Assembly (NCBI GenBank): GCA_964391675.1
Contig: CAYMMX010000005.1
Location: 1-64,000 of the forward strand
Length of the DNA stretch: 64,000 nucleotides
From: CAYMMX01 sp964391675
GTDB lineage: Bacteria > Cyanobacteriota > Vampirovibrionia > Gastranaerophilales > Gastranaerophilaceae
Direction: 5' to 3'
The position numbers were made by a program, and so were the translations under genes. The notes beneath the pieces are model-generated. The model did no database searches. It had not been told where the DNA came from and was given only the letters and a program-made list of their open reading frames with translations. Below, piece after piece: positions 1 through 9,047 of the stretch (its first letter is position 1; each line of letters begins with the position of its first letter).

Positions 1-506
1 TTATTAATTGTTATTAAAGACTCTTCAAATTTATTTTGAGAAATTGAAAAATCAACCAATTTTTTACCTTTATCACAAAGAGGTAATATTCCTATTGCAT
101 GACCATTAAATTCTTTTATTTTTTTAATTAAAATTTTGTCATCACCAGCATATATAAATTTGGCTGAATGATTATTTTTAATAATTTCCGTTATTATATC
201 TTCCTTTTTTATATATATTTTTCCTTCCTCATTTTGAAAATTATTATTTAAAAGACCATAAACATCAATATCTTTTAAATCAATCCCGAATTCATTTTTA
301 AATTCTTTTATTGATCTGTCAGTTATAATTGCTATTTTTAGATAATTTTTACGTGAAAAGTTATCTAAAACCCTTTTAAATGTTGTATTAGATAATGGTG
401 AATTTATTTTTGGTTCTGTAGGAGCAATGGTTCCGTTATAGTCAAGTACTAATAGAATATTTGTTTTATTTTTAAATAGTTCTTCAAAATGCAAAATGTT
501 TTTCAT
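1..506 (-). CDS. HAD-superfamily, trehalose-phosphatase-like protein (3' end outside window)
   Basis: At least 168 codons are read from an ATG at 506, and the frame runs off the left edge. The N-terminus carries a HAD motif I (LVLDYNGTIAP, about residues 19-29) in the context typical of trehalose-6-phosphate phosphatase (OtsB), and a later YAGDD segment matches the OtsB acidic motif. The Asp usually found two positions after the nucleophile is Asn here (DYN instead of DYD). In HAD phosphatases that residue is the general acid/base, so activity may be reduced or different. A trehalose phosphatase role is a family inference; a related sugar phosphatase or a non-catalytic domain of a larger OtsA/OtsB system is possible. 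The start has a GAGGGAA ribosome site a few bases upstream. Confidence 0.6.
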   Translation of the reverse strand, partial: MKNILHFEELFKNKTNILLVLDYNGTIAPTEPKINSPLSNTTFKRVLDNFSRKNYLKIAIITDRSIKEFKNEFGIDLKDIDVYGLLNNNFQNEEGKIYIKKEDIITEIIKNNHSAKFIYAGDDKILIKKIKEFNGHAIGILPLCDKGKKLVDFSISQNKFEESLITIN

Positions 507-1020
507 ATGTATTCCCTCTTTTTAACTTGTGCGTACAAAAGAATGACAATATATATCATTGCCAATAAAGTATCAATTAAGCGAGACAGGATAAAAATCT
601 GCCTCGCATTAAAAAACTAATTTTTCACACTCTAAAACATACAAATTATTAATTTGTTTTCTTATAAAATTTAAATCCAATACAAGTTTTTTAAAAGATA
701 TTAAAACTAAAATATCTTTTAACATGAAATAATAATTATTAAAAATAATATTCATAATCAACCTGTAACTTACAGAAACGAAATTTTAACAATTATACTA
801 TTGTAACACAATTTTTCTTTTAATGCAATATTATATCCAGCAATGGTAAAAAGCAAAAATTAGAACAAATTTTATCTTTAAAATTAATGGGGCGCAAAAT
901 AATAAATAGCAAGACAAATCAGTGTGTTTAAATTTTACAGGTCGAGAATCAGTCGCAAAGTGTAAAATTTGGCAAAAAATAAAGGTCTAGCATTTCTGCT
1001 AAAACCCTTATTTTATCATA
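507..1020. other. Intergenic stretch with hairpins, no gene seen
   Basis: This gap of about 510 bases has no convincing reading frame. It holds an imperfect hairpin at 581-607 (GCGAGaCAG with CTGcCTCGC), a perfect 12-bp inverted repeat at 691-722 around an 8-base loop (TTAAAAGATATT arm), and the tRNA-Pro terminator hairpin at its right end. The rest is AT-rich and looks like promoter and leader DNA for the leftward HAD gene. Confidence 0.5.
976..1014 (-). terminator. Terminator hairpin downstream of tRNA-Pro
   Basis: On the minus strand an AT-rich outer stem (AAATAAGGG with CCTTTATTT) and an inner TAGCA/TGCTA stem enclose a GAAA tetraloop, followed by a run of T. It lies just after the CCA end of tRNA-Pro, as expected for an intrinsic terminator of that transcript. 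Confidence 0.6.
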
Positions 1021-1097
1021 TGGTCGGGATGACACGATTTGAACGTGCGACCCCCTCGTCCCAAGCGAGGTGCTCTACCAAACTGAGCCACATCCCG
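1021..1097 (-). tRNA. tRNA-Pro (anticodon UGG)
   Basis: The minus strand folds as a full cloverleaf. The acceptor stem is CGGGATG/CATCCCG, the anticodon stem CCTCG/CGAGG encloses loop CTTGGGA with anticodon TGG, and the T-loop is TTCAAAT. The discriminator is A and the 3' CCA is encoded (1021-1023). It is a stand-alone gene between purH and the HAD gene. Confidence 0.95.
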
Positions 1098-1146
1098 GTT
1101 ATTCGGCTATATGGAATATTCTATATTTAACAAAATTGATTGTCAA

Positions 1147-1188
1147 TAATAAGGCACTAATTTTTTATAAAAAATTAGTGTCTTATTA
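1147..1188. terminator. Probable terminator after purH
   Basis: A long AT-rich inverted repeat (AATAAGGCACTAATTTTTT arm) sits immediately downstream of the purH stop codon. One position is a G-T wobble read rightward and a C-A mismatch read leftward. The purH transcript runs leftward into it. Confidence 0.55.
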
Positions 1189-1192
1189 TAAA

Positions 1193-2695
1193 CTAATGCC
1201 TAAAATGCCTGATTCCTGTAGTAATCATTGATATATTATGCTTATCTGCTTCTGCAATAACATCATTATCTTTAATGCTTCCGCCAGGTTGAATTATCAA
1301 ACTGATTCTGCCCTGAGCTGCTGCTTGAATATTATCCACTGCAGGGAAAAAACCGTCTGAAGCAACAACAGCATCTTTTGATTCATCACAAGCGTAATCT
1401 AAAGCCCATTCCATCGCACAAACTCTGTTGGTTTGCCCCTGTCCGATTGCTAAAGTTCTAAAATCTTTTGCAATAACTATAGCATTTGATTTGGCATGTT
1501 TTGCAACTTTCCATGCAAAAATAGCATCCTCAATTTGTTCTTCTGTCGGCTTAGTTTTTGTAACAATTTTGAACATATCTTTATCTAACTCCTTTTTATC
1601 CGAATCTTGAATCAAAACTCCAAAAGGTGTAATTTTAATATCTTCACTGATGATTTTCTTATAATCTTCTAAAGTCGTATTTAATTTAATTAATCTGATA
1701 TTTTTTTTACTTTTTAAAAGTTCTAAGGCTTGTTCATCATAATCAGGGGCAATAACAACTTCAAGAAAAACCGAATTAAGTAACTTAGCTACTTCAAAAT
1801 TTACTTCTTTGGTAAAAGCAACAATTCCTCCAAAAGCACTTATAGGATCACAGTTAAATGCTTTTTGATAAGCATCTAAAACATCTTTGCCTAAAGCAAC
1901 CCCGCAAGGTGAAAGGTGTTTTACAATTGCAACCGCAGGAACATCAAAAAATTCACTTATAATATTTACTGCAGATGTAATATCTAAAATATTATTATAA
2001 GAAAGTTCTTTTCCCCAAATAATATCATAATCAATTTCTTTACAATTAGAATACAAACCTGCTTTTTGATGTGGATTCTCACCATATCTTAAATCTTGAA
2101 GCTTTGAAAAATTGTAATTTTTAGAAGAATTACCTCCAAACACTTCACATAATTTTGAACCGATAATATTGTCATAATCAGATGTAAGAGCAAAGGCTTT
2201 TAGTGCAAGTTCTTGTCTCAAGGCTTCGTTTGCATTAATAGCTCTTGCATAATCAGACTTGTCACAAACTACGGTGACATTCTTATAGTTTTTTGCAGCT
2301 GCCCTAAGTAATGATACACCGCCAATATCAATATTCTTAATCAATTCATCAACATTATCCGTTTGTCTTGCAACTTTTTCAAAGGGATATAAATTAACTA
2401 CAACCATATCGAAAACTTCAAGATTGTTAAGTTTAATTTCCTCTACTTCTTTAGGATTAGACATATCAGCAAGAATTCCCGCAAAAACTTCTGGGTGAAG
2501 TGATTTTACTTTTCCTGAAAGCATTTCGGGATAACCTGTTAAATCTGAAACTTCAATAACATTAATTCCGTTCTTTTTTAATAAATCAAAGGTTCCACCG
2601 GTTGATACAATTTCAAACCCTTTATTCATTAATTCATGTGCAAATTCTACAATGTTTTCTTTGTCAGAAACACTAACATAAGCTCTCTTTTTCAT
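1193..2695 (-). CDS. purH: Bifunctional AICAR transformylase / IMP cyclohydrolase
   Basis: This 500-residue protein is close to the usual PurH length (510-530). The N-terminal half is the MGS-like IMP cyclohydrolase domain (start KRAYVSVSDK, then STGGT near residue 32 and SGKVKSLHP near 60). The C-terminal half is the AICAR formyltransferase domain, with VKHLSPCGVALG and the catalytic-region motif AKHAKSNAIV. It catalyses the last two steps of de novo IMP synthesis in the cytoplasm, using 10-formyl-tetrahydrofolate. The ATG has an AAGGGAG site upstream. It is divergent from fusA, and no other pur gene lies beside it. Confidence 0.97.
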   Translation of the reverse strand: MKKRAYVSVSDKENIVEFAHELMNKGFEIVSTGGTFDLLKKNGINVIEVSDLTGYPEMLSGKVKSLHPEVFAGILADMSNPKEVEEIKLNNLEVFDMVVVNLYPFEKVARQTDNVDELIKNIDIGGVSLLRAAAKNYKNVTVVCDKSDYARAINANEALRQELALKAFALTSDYDNIIGSKLCEVFGGNSSKNYNFSKLQDLRYGENPHQKAGLYSNCKEIDYDIIWGKELSYNNILDITSAVNIISEFFDVPAVAIVKHLSPCGVALGKDVLDAYQKAFNCDPISAFGGIVAFTKEVNFEVAKLLNSVFLEVVIAPDYDEQALELLKSKKNIRLIKLNTTLEDYKKIISEDIKITPFGVLIQDSDKKELDKDMFKIVTKTKPTEEQIEDAIFAWKVAKHAKSNAIVIAKDFRTLAIGQGQTNRVCAMEWALDYACDESKDAVVASDGFFPAVDNIQAAAQGRISLIIQPGGSIKDNDVIAEADKHNISMITTGIRHFRH

Positions 2696-2841
2696 AAAAA
2701 AATCTCCCTTTTATTTTAATTTACCATGAATATTAAAAATAATTAAACGTCTATTTGAAAAATTCCTTGTTTATGTAACAATTTAAATAGCTAGAAATAA
2801 TAGCATTAGTATAGTATTAGAAATATAAAGGAAAATTAGAA

Positions 2842-4929
2842 ATGGCTAGACAGACTCCATTAGCGAGAATTAGAAACATTGGGATTGCTGCTCACATTGA
2901 TGCAGGTAAAACCACTACAACAGAACGTATTTTATTTTATACAGGTAAAATTCACAAAATCGGTGAGGTTCACGATGGTGCAGCAGTAACTGACTGGATG
3001 GAACAGGAAAGAGAAAGAGGTATAACAATTACCTCGGCTGCGGTAACATCTTTCTGGAACAATTACCAAATTAACATTATTGATACACCCGGGCACGTTG
3101 ACTTTACGATTGAAGTTGAACGTTCTTTACGTGTATTAGACGGTGTTGTTGCTGTATTTTGTGCAGTTGGTGGTGTTCAGTCTCAATCTGAAACAGTTTG
3201 GAGACAAGCTAACAGATACGAAGTTCCTCGTATGGTTTTCGTAAATAAAATGGATAGAACAGGCGCAAATTTCTACAGGGTTGTAGACCAAGTTAAAAAT
3301 AGATTAGGTGGAAATGCTCATCCAATACAATTGCCAATCGGTGCTGAAGATCAAATGAAAGGAATTATTGACCTTGTTGAAATGAAAGCCCATATGTATA
3401 AAAATGATTTGGGAACTGATATTGAAATTACAGATATTCCTGCTGATTATTCAGAAAAAGCTAAAGAATACAGAGCAGAACTTATAGAAGCTGTTTCTGA
3501 GTTTGATGATGATTTAATGATGAAATTTATGGAAGGTGAAGATCTTACAGTCGAAGAATTAAAGGCTGGTTTAAGAAAAGCAACTTGTAACAACCAAATT
3601 GTTCCGGTAACATGCGGTACGGCCTTTAAAAATAAAGGTGTACAAATGCTTTTAGACGCAGTTGTAGATTATATGCCATCACCGATTGATGTAAAAGCAA
3701 TTCAAGGTGAACTTGAAGATGGAACAAAAATTGAAAAGCATTCATCAGATGATGAACCTTTTGCCGCATTAGCTTTTAAAGTTATGACTGACCCTTTTGT
3801 AGGTCGTTTAACTTTTTTAAGGGTTTATTCAGGTGTTTTAAAATCCGGATCTTATGTTATTAATTCAACTAACGGTAAAAAAGAACGTATTTCAAGATTG
3901 GTTCAAATGTACGCTGATCAAAGAAATGAAATCACCGAGGTTTGTGCCGGTGATATATGTGCAGCAGTTGGCTTAAAAGACACAACAACAGGTGATACAT
4001 TATGTGATGAAAAGAATCCTGTAATATTAGAAAAAATGACATTCCCAACACCTGTTATCTCTGTTGCGATTGAACCAAAAACAAAAGCTGATCAGGATAA
4101 AATGGGTATTGCCTTACAAAAACTTGCAGAAGAAGATCCTTCTTTCCAAGTTAAAACAGATCAAGAAACAGGACAATGTATTATTTCAGGTATGGGTGAG
4201 CTTCACCTTGAAATCATTGTTGACAGAATGCTTAGAGAATTTAAGGTTGACGCTAATGTTGGTAAACCTCAGGTTGCTTATCGTGAAACCATTCGCGGAA
4301 ATGCTGACCAAGATTCTAAATTTATCCGTCAATCAGGTGGTCGTGGTCAATACGGTCATGTTAAAGTTAAAATTGAACCGGCTGAAGAAAATGCAGGCTT
4401 TGTATTTGAAAACAAAATCGTTGGTGGTTCTATTCCTAAAGAATATATTGAACCGGCAAGAAAAGGGATGGAAGAAGCTCTTGAAGGCGGTATTCTGGCA
4501 GGATTCCCTGTTATTGACGTTAAAGTTACACTATACGATGGAACTTACCACGATGTTGACTCGTCAGAAATGGCCTTTAAAATTGCCGGATCTATGGCGA
4601 TGAAGGAAGGTGTTAAAAAAGCTAAACCTTGCTTACTTGAACCTATGATGAAAGTTGAAATCGAAGTTCCTGAAGAAAATACCGGAGATATTATTGGTGA
4701 TATTTCATCAAGACGTGGACGTGTCGAAGGCATGGAAATGATTGAAGGAACAGGTATTCAAAAAGTTAATGCTATAGTTCCTTTAGCTGAAATGTTCGGT
4801 TATGCAACTGATATCCGTTCAAAAACCCAAGGCAGAGGAACTTTCTCTATGGAATTCAAATGCTATGAACAAGTCCCTTCTAACATTGAAACAGAAATTA
4901 TTTCTAAATCCGGTGTTAGCAAAGACTAA
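2842..4929 (+). CDS. fusA: Elongation factor G
   Basis: This 695-residue translational GTPase has the expected EF-G length. The GTPase domain has the P-loop AHIDAGKTTTTER (about 17-29), the switch region RGITITSAA, DTPGH and NKMD. Domains II-V follow, including GGRGQYGHV in domain IV and a C-terminal SRRGRVEGM segment. It drives ribosomal translocation and, with ribosome recycling factor, subunit splitting. The usual str-operon partners (rpsL, rpsG, tuf) are not adjacent, so this is either a separately placed fusA or a second EF-G copy. An AAAGGAAAA site precedes the ATG. A strong bidirectional terminator follows. Confidence 0.96.
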   Translation: MARQTPLARIRNIGIAAHIDAGKTTTTERILFYTGKIHKIGEVHDGAAVTDWMEQERERGITITSAAVTSFWNNYQINIIDTPGHVDFTIEVERSLRVLDGVVAVFCAVGGVQSQSETVWRQANRYEVPRMVFVNKMDRTGANFYRVVDQVKNRLGGNAHPIQLPIGAEDQMKGIIDLVEMKAHMYKNDLGTDIEITDIPADYSEKAKEYRAELIEAVSEFDDDLMMKFMEGEDLTVEELKAGLRKATCNNQIVPVTCGTAFKNKGVQMLLDAVVDYMPSPIDVKAIQGELEDGTKIEKHSSDDEPFAALAFKVMTDPFVGRLTFLRVYSGVLKSGSYVINSTNGKKERISRLVQMYADQRNEITEVCAGDICAAVGLKDTTTGDTLCDEKNPVILEKMTFPTPVISVAIEPKTKADQDKMGIALQKLAEEDPSFQVKTDQETGQCIISGMGELHLEIIVDRMLREFKVDANVGKPQVAYRETIRGNADQDSKFIRQSGGRGQYGHVKVKIEPAEENAGFVFENKIVGGSIPKEYIEPARKGMEEALEGGILAGFPVIDVKVTLYDGTYHDVDSSEMAFKIAGSMAMKEGVKKAKPCLLEPMMKVEIEVPEENTGDIIGDISSRRGRVEGMEMIEGTGIQKVNAIVPLAEMFGYATDIRSKTQGRGTFSMEFKCYEQVPSNIETEIISKSGVSKD

Positions 4930-4941
4930 TTTAATAAATAA

Positions 4942-4987
4942 AAAAATAAAGCGCGATTTTTATTAATAAAAATCGCGCTTTATTTTT
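4942..4987. terminator. Bidirectional intrinsic terminator
   Basis: A perfect 21-bp inverted repeat with a TTAA loop and the GC-rich centre AAAGCGCGA is flanked by A-tracts on the left and T-tracts on the right. It lies between convergent fusA and the DUF6485-type gene and can end both transcripts. Confidence 0.9.
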
Positions 4988-4994
4988 AAGAACT

Positions 4995-5189
4995 TTATTT
5001 TGATTGAAATTTAATAAAATTGATGATGGAACGATCCCAAGTTTTCTCACCCTCTGTAGGGAAGAAACATCCGGGAATTTCATTTTTTTCTCTGTGGTAA
5101 CGGACACAATCACAGCATATCCCTAAATTAGAGCAAGTAGTTGCGCTACATGTACAATTAATTTTGTTTTTATCTTTTTTGCATTCCAT
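4995..5189 (-). CDS. Small Cys-rich protein, DUF6485-like
   Basis: This 64-residue soluble protein has clustered cysteines (CTCSATTCSNLGICCDC) followed by VRYHREKNEIPGC and FFP, a pattern I associate with the DUF6485 family of uncharacterised probable metal-binding proteins. The ATG follows a clean GGAGG site. It lies 19 bases downstream of queH, in the same direction as queH and the VKOR-DsbA gene, so the three probably form one operon. The function is unknown. Zn or Fe-S binding is inferred from the cysteines only. Confidence 0.75.
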   Translation of the reverse strand: MECKKDKNKINCTCSATTCSNLGICCDCVRYHREKNEIPGCFFPTEGEKTWDRSIINFIKFQSK

Positions 5190-5208
5190 TTTACCTCCGA
5201 AAATATTA

Positions 5209-5754
5209 TTATTTGTATTTAGAATAAAAGCAGCCGCAATATTTTTGTCTATATAAATCTAATTCTTTTGCAATTTTATTGGATTTTAAAAATCCGTCCT
5301 GCTTTTTAAAATCGATATCTAAATATGTAACTCCGTAATTTTTAGCGATTATATTTGCAAGTTCTGAAATTAGTTTATAATTTTTGTGAGGACTAATAAC
5401 AATTGAAGTAGTAAAGGTATCAATGCCTAATTCTACAGATTTTTTTGCAGTTTCGTGCAACCTTAGTTTAAAGCATTTTTTACATCGTTTACCTCCTTCT
5501 GGTTCTTCATCTAGCCCAAAAGAAATTATCTCAAACATTTTTTGATTATATTCACCAACTATCAGTTCACAATTTAACTCTTTGCAAAGTTTTTTTTGAG
5601 TTTCTAACCTTAGAATATACTCTTCTTCAGGTTGAATGTTTGGGTTATAAAAATAAATAACCGGATTATATCCTAATTTTCTTAACTTATTTATAGGATA
5701 AGCACTACAAATTGCACAACAAGAATGTAATAAAATTTTATTATTCTTTTTCAA
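5209..5754 (-). CDS. queH: Epoxyqueuosine reductase QueH
   Basis: This 181-residue protein matches the QueH (DUF208) family. It has HSCCAICSAYP (Cys12, 13, 16), FYNPNI, GKRCKKCF (Cys91, 94) and a C-terminal CGC pair (173, 175), the cysteines that ligate Fe-S and metal in this family. It reduces epoxyqueuosine to queuosine in the tRNA wobble base, replacing the cobalamin-dependent QueG. The start is TTG, since no ATG precedes the conserved HSCC segment, with a GGAG only three bases upstream. It overlaps the end of the VKOR-DsbA gene by 14 bases, so translation is likely coupled. Confidence 0.9.
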   Translation of the reverse strand: MKKNNKILLHSCCAICSAYPINKLRKLGYNPVIYFYNPNIQPEEEYILRLETQKKLCKELNCELIVGEYNQKMFEIISFGLDEEPEGGKRCKKCFKLRLHETAKKSVELGIDTFTTSIVISPHKNYKLISELANIIAKNYGVTYLDIDFKKQDGFLKSNKIAKELDLYRQKYCGCFYSKYK

Positions 5755-6949
5755 AAGCTCCTGCCTTAATTAAAATATCTTTTAAATCATAATAAGGTTT
5801 AATTCCTGAATAAACTTTACCATTAATAACAATTGTCGGTGTTCCATCAATTTTTAAATTAACTGCGCTTTTAATTTCATTATCAAGTCGATCTGCAGTC
5901 TCTTGAGAATTAGCATCTTTCTTCATTTTAAGAATATCGAACCCCATAGATTCAGCTAATCTGACTACAGATGATTCATTTTTGGGCTGTTTTTCAAAAA
6001 GTTCAGAGTTAAAATCCCAAAAGCGTCCTTGTTTTTCGGCAGCAATAGCATATTTTGCCATTGTACAAGAATTTTGGTGAAATGGAGTTTCAACATATTC
6101 ATTACAATCAATATCTAAAGGCAAATTTTTATGTACTAATCTAAATCCACCCAATTCGCTGGCAGCTCTGCTTGTTATTACATTATAAGTTCTACATATT
6201 GGGCACTGATAATCTGTATAAATATATACTACAAGCTTTGAATTTTTATCCCCTAATATATTTCCTCTAGCTTTGAATGGATTGTTTCTTTGCATTTTTT
6301 CATATTTTTTAAATTCTTTATATGTTTTTACCTGTGGTGTAAAGACATAGCTTAAACTTGTATAAGCCAAGAATACGAAAGCCATAAAAGACAAACAAAC
6401 AAAAGAAATTAGATACTTTGGTTGACGAACTGCATCAATAAAATCATTAAGGGATATTTTAATATCATCAATACCTTTGTTTTGTTTAGCAATGAGAGCA
6501 ATAATTAAATTTAAAATATATGTACAAAAACAAAATACACATATTTTTTTAATCTCAAAAATACTAATAGCGGCAAGAAGCATTGAAACAGCAAAAGAAA
6601 AAATCCCCAATGATGATATATAACACATAGGATTTTTAAAGACTTCCAGAAAACTTAAAAACCTTATATGTTTAAGTTTATCAACGAACAATAACAAAAA
6701 TACAAATAAATAAAATCCCATTCCCCAATAGGACAAAGGAATACCGAAAAACTGAGAATGAATAGTTCTGGATACACCATCACAATCAATAAATTCATTT
6801 ATAGAACAAACACTTGGAAGCGAATATGGATTAAAATTTGATTCATAATAAACAACAGAAAGTTCAATCGTAATTATAAAACCTATAAGGGAAATAATAG
6901 CAATAACTATTTTTTTTAAAAGATCTTGGTTAAACTCTCTTTTGTCCAT
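5741..6949 (-). CDS. VKOR-DsbA fusion, disulfide-forming membrane protein
   Basis: This 402-residue protein has an N-terminal vitamin K epoxide reductase domain: several membrane helices between about 12 and 155, loop cysteines C48 and C56, and the redox motif CVFC at 137-140. Another membrane helix (about 180-200) leads to an exported thioredoxin/DsbA-like domain with CPIC at 249-252 and a cis-Pro loop GTPTIV near 374. The VKOR part would pass electrons from the DsbA domain to quinone, making disulfides in exported proteins. Such fusions are typical of cyanobacteria and relatives. A GGGGGA site precedes the ATG. The gene overlaps queH. Confidence 0.9.
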   Translation of the reverse strand: MDKREFNQDLLKKIVIAIISLIGFIITIELSVVYYESNFNPYSLPSVCSINEFIDCDGVSRTIHSQFFGIPLSYWGMGFYLFVFLLLFVDKLKHIRFLSFLEVFKNPMCYISSLGIFSFAVSMLLAAISIFEIKKICVFCFCTYILNLIIALIAKQNKGIDDIKISLNDFIDAVRQPKYLISFVCLSFMAFVFLAYTSLSYVFTPQVKTYKEFKKYEKMQRNNPFKARGNILGDKNSKLVVYIYTDYQCPICRTYNVITSRAASELGGFRLVHKNLPLDIDCNEYVETPFHQNSCTMAKYAIAAEKQGRFWDFNSELFEKQPKNESSVVRLAESMGFDILKMKKDANSQETADRLDNEIKSAVNLKIDGTPTIVINGKVYSGIKPYYDLKDILIKAGAFEKE

Positions 6950-7064
6950 ATAAACATATCCCCCTTAATCAGATTAATTTTAACTTGTATATATTTTTTT
7001 TTCAAGTAGTTATATTAGCTGATATTATAATTAGTATCGGGATTTCTTTAAAAAATTTTTACTT

Positions 7065-7093
7065 TTGTGTTTTAATTAATACTATGATAAAAA
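7065..7093 (+). promoter_or_regulatory. Probable promoter of homoserine dehydrogenase gene
   Basis: TTGTGT, a 17-base spacer and TAAAAA preceded by TGA (extended -10) lie 21 bases before the start codon. An AGGGGGG ribosome site follows at about 7103-7109. Confidence 0.5.
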
Positions 7094-7114
7094 TCAATAC
7101 TTTAGGGGGGCAAT

Positions 7115-8386
7115 ATGAATAAAATTAAGATTGGAATGATAGGTTTAGGAACTGTCGGAGCAGGCGTTTTTAAAACATTATCTAATTTTAATCAAATTGA
7201 AATTGTTAAAATTGCTGTAAAAAATCTGTCTAAATCAAGAAATATTCAAGGGCTAAATAAATCAATTTTAACAGATAATCCATACGATGTTGTTAATAAC
7301 ATTGATGTTCAGATTGTAATTGAAGTCGTTGGAGGTGTTCAGCCTGCATTTGATTTGATAAAGACTGCAATTAAAAATGGAAAACACGTTGTAACTGCAA
7401 ACAAAGAGCTTCTTGCCAAACATGGGGAAGAACTTATGAACTTTGCCGAAGAGAACAATAAAGTAGTATTATATGAAGCAGCTATAGCCGGCGGTATACC
7501 TATTATAATGCCAATAAAAACAATTCTTGCAGGAAATAAAATTAACAAAATTGCTGCTATATTAAATGGAACAACAAATTATATTTTAACAAAGATGGAC
7601 ACAGACGGAGCATCATATGAAAGTGTATTAAAAGAAGCACAAGAACTTGGTTACGCAGAGACTGATCCGACAGGAGATGTCGAAGGCTTTGATGCAGCAT
7701 ATAAAATAGCAACACTTTCAACAATTTCTTTCAATAAAAGAATAAATATCAATAATATTTATAGAGAAGGCATAAGCAAAATTCAAGCTGAGGATATGAA
7801 ATATGCAAATGAATTTGGATATAAAATTAAACTTATAGCACTTGCTCAAATAGATGAAAAAGGCAATGCAGATGTAAGAGTCCATCCAATGCTGGTAAAA
7901 AAGAATAAAAGCTTGGCTCATATAAACTATGTAACTAATGCCATTTTAATTTATGGACATCCTGTCGGCGAAATTATGTTTTCCGGCCCGGGAGCAGGTG
8001 AATTCCCTACCGCAAGCTCCGTTGTTGGTGATGTTTTGGCTATTGCAACAGAACTATCAAAAACAGATTACCCACTGCCGATGATGCGATGCCATCACAG
8101 TGAGAGCGCGCAAATGATAGATATTTTAGAGACAACGAATAAATATTATTTGTCTATTAATACAAAAAACAACGTTGGTGTTATAGCAGCTTTAGGCAAA
8201 ATTTTTGAAGAAAATGAAATAAGCGTTTCAAGCATTCTTCAAAAAGGATTAATGCAGAACAACACAGCAAATATAACTGTAATAACAGAAAGATGTTTAG
8301 AAAAAAATATGCAAAATGCTATAAAAACACTTAAAAATGATGATTGCGTAAATAAAATAAATAGCTTAATCCGAGTAATGGAATAA
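7115..8386 (+). CDS. hom: Homoserine dehydrogenase
   Basis: This 423-residue enzyme has an N-terminal NAD(P)-binding fold (GLGTVGAG at 10-17), the catalytic domain (ANKELLAKHG, AAIAGGIPII, LNGTTNYIL, GYAETDPTGDVEG) and a C-terminal ACT domain (about 345-423). It reduces aspartate semialdehyde to homoserine, the branch point to threonine and methionine. The ACT domain suggests feedback control, commonly by threonine in this family. Threonine synthase lies 0.7 kb downstream in the same direction, separated by a small gene on the other strand, so the two share a pathway but probably not a transcript. Confidence 0.95.
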   Translation: MNKIKIGMIGLGTVGAGVFKTLSNFNQIEIVKIAVKNLSKSRNIQGLNKSILTDNPYDVVNNIDVQIVIEVVGGVQPAFDLIKTAIKNGKHVVTANKELLAKHGEELMNFAEENNKVVLYEAAIAGGIPIIMPIKTILAGNKINKIAAILNGTTNYILTKMDTDGASYESVLKEAQELGYAETDPTGDVEGFDAAYKIATLSTISFNKRININNIYREGISKIQAEDMKYANEFGYKIKLIALAQIDEKGNADVRVHPMLVKKNKSLAHINYVTNAILIYGHPVGEIMFSGPGAGEFPTASSVVGDVLAIATELSKTDYPLPMMRCHHSESAQMIDILETTNKYYLSINTKNNVGVIAALGKIFEENEISVSSILQKGLMQNNTANITVITERCLEKNMQNAIKTLKNDDCVNKINSLIRVME

Positions 8387-8414
8387 AAATTGTTTAACTA
8401 AAAGAATTTACTAT

Positions 8415-8810
8415 TTATAAATTACCACCGTTATCTTGATTTTTTGATGTAATAGTTACTTTTGCCAACTGAGAATTTAAAGTATGCAATTTATTTTGTG
8501 ACTCAGCTTTCTTTTCTTCAATTTTACTTATCAATTTCTGTTTCAAAGAATCAGGAATAAAAGGAAAATCATTTATTTTTTCTATCGCTGAATCACACTC
8601 ATTAACTTGAGAACTAACTGAATCAATACTGGCATTTAAATCTGCTCTTTGCATAAATACAGGTGCGGAATTCGATGGTGAAGTAATAGAAGCTTTACTA
8701 GAGCTTATTTTATCAAAAATAGATGTTGCTTCCTGCTCTTGACGCTTTACATACATTGAGTCTTTAGCCGCAGATGGTATATTTATTTTTGATATGTTAG
8801 ATACTGACAT
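8415..8810 (-). CDS. Hypothetical protein with C-terminal coiled coil
   Basis: This 131-residue protein was not recognised. The first 70 residues are Ser/Ala/Asn-rich and probably flexible. Residues about 70-120 are charged and heptad-like (EKINDF, SKIEEKKAESQNKLHTLNSQL), suggesting a coiled coil. There is no signal peptide or membrane helix. A GAGG-type site precedes the ATG and no other plausible gene overlaps it. The style resembles the helical proteins at 22.7-25.5 kb, but I see no clear sequence match. Confidence 0.65.
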   Translation of the reverse strand: MSVSNISKINIPSAAKDSMYVKRQEQEATSIFDKISSSKASITSPSNSAPVFMQRADLNASIDSVSSQVNECDSAIEKINDFPFIPDSLKQKLISKIEEKKAESQNKLHTLNSQLAKVTITSKNQDNGGNL

Positions 8811-8991
8811 AATTTCTGCCTCTAGTATATACTTTATATATACTAAAAGTAAAAAAGTTACTGAAAATTGCCATGATATTTAAACATACTTGTTGAAATT
8901 TCTTACTATATAAGGATTTATGGCAAATTGAATAATTGTTACAAAACTTAATCTTTGCACAAAATTTTCGTTTTTTTATATTCCATATTTT

Positions 8992-9000
8992 TGATATAAT
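8992..9000 (+). promoter_or_regulatory. Extended -10 element upstream of thrC
   Basis: TGATATAAT is an extended -10 (TGn followed by consensus TATAAT). The -35 region is only a T-run. The start codon lies 48 bases downstream with a GAAGGAAG ribosome site. Confidence 0.5.
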
Positions 9001-9047
9001 AAAAAAGAATTGACCTAATTAATAAATTACAAAAAAGAAGGAAGAAA

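Noticed and set aside
581..607. Hairpin read as a terminator of the HAD gene
   Set aside because: It lies upstream of that gene, has a mismatch and no T-run in either direction.
4064..4603. 179-residue plus-strand frame inside fusA
   Set aside because: It lies wholly inside the EF-G gene in another frame, has Leu/Lys-rich shadow composition and no family resemblance.
4931..5113. 60-residue reading frame on the minus strand overlapping the DUF6485-like gene
   Set aside because: It runs through the terminator hairpin and out of frame with the Cys-rich gene, which has a GGAGG site and family match.
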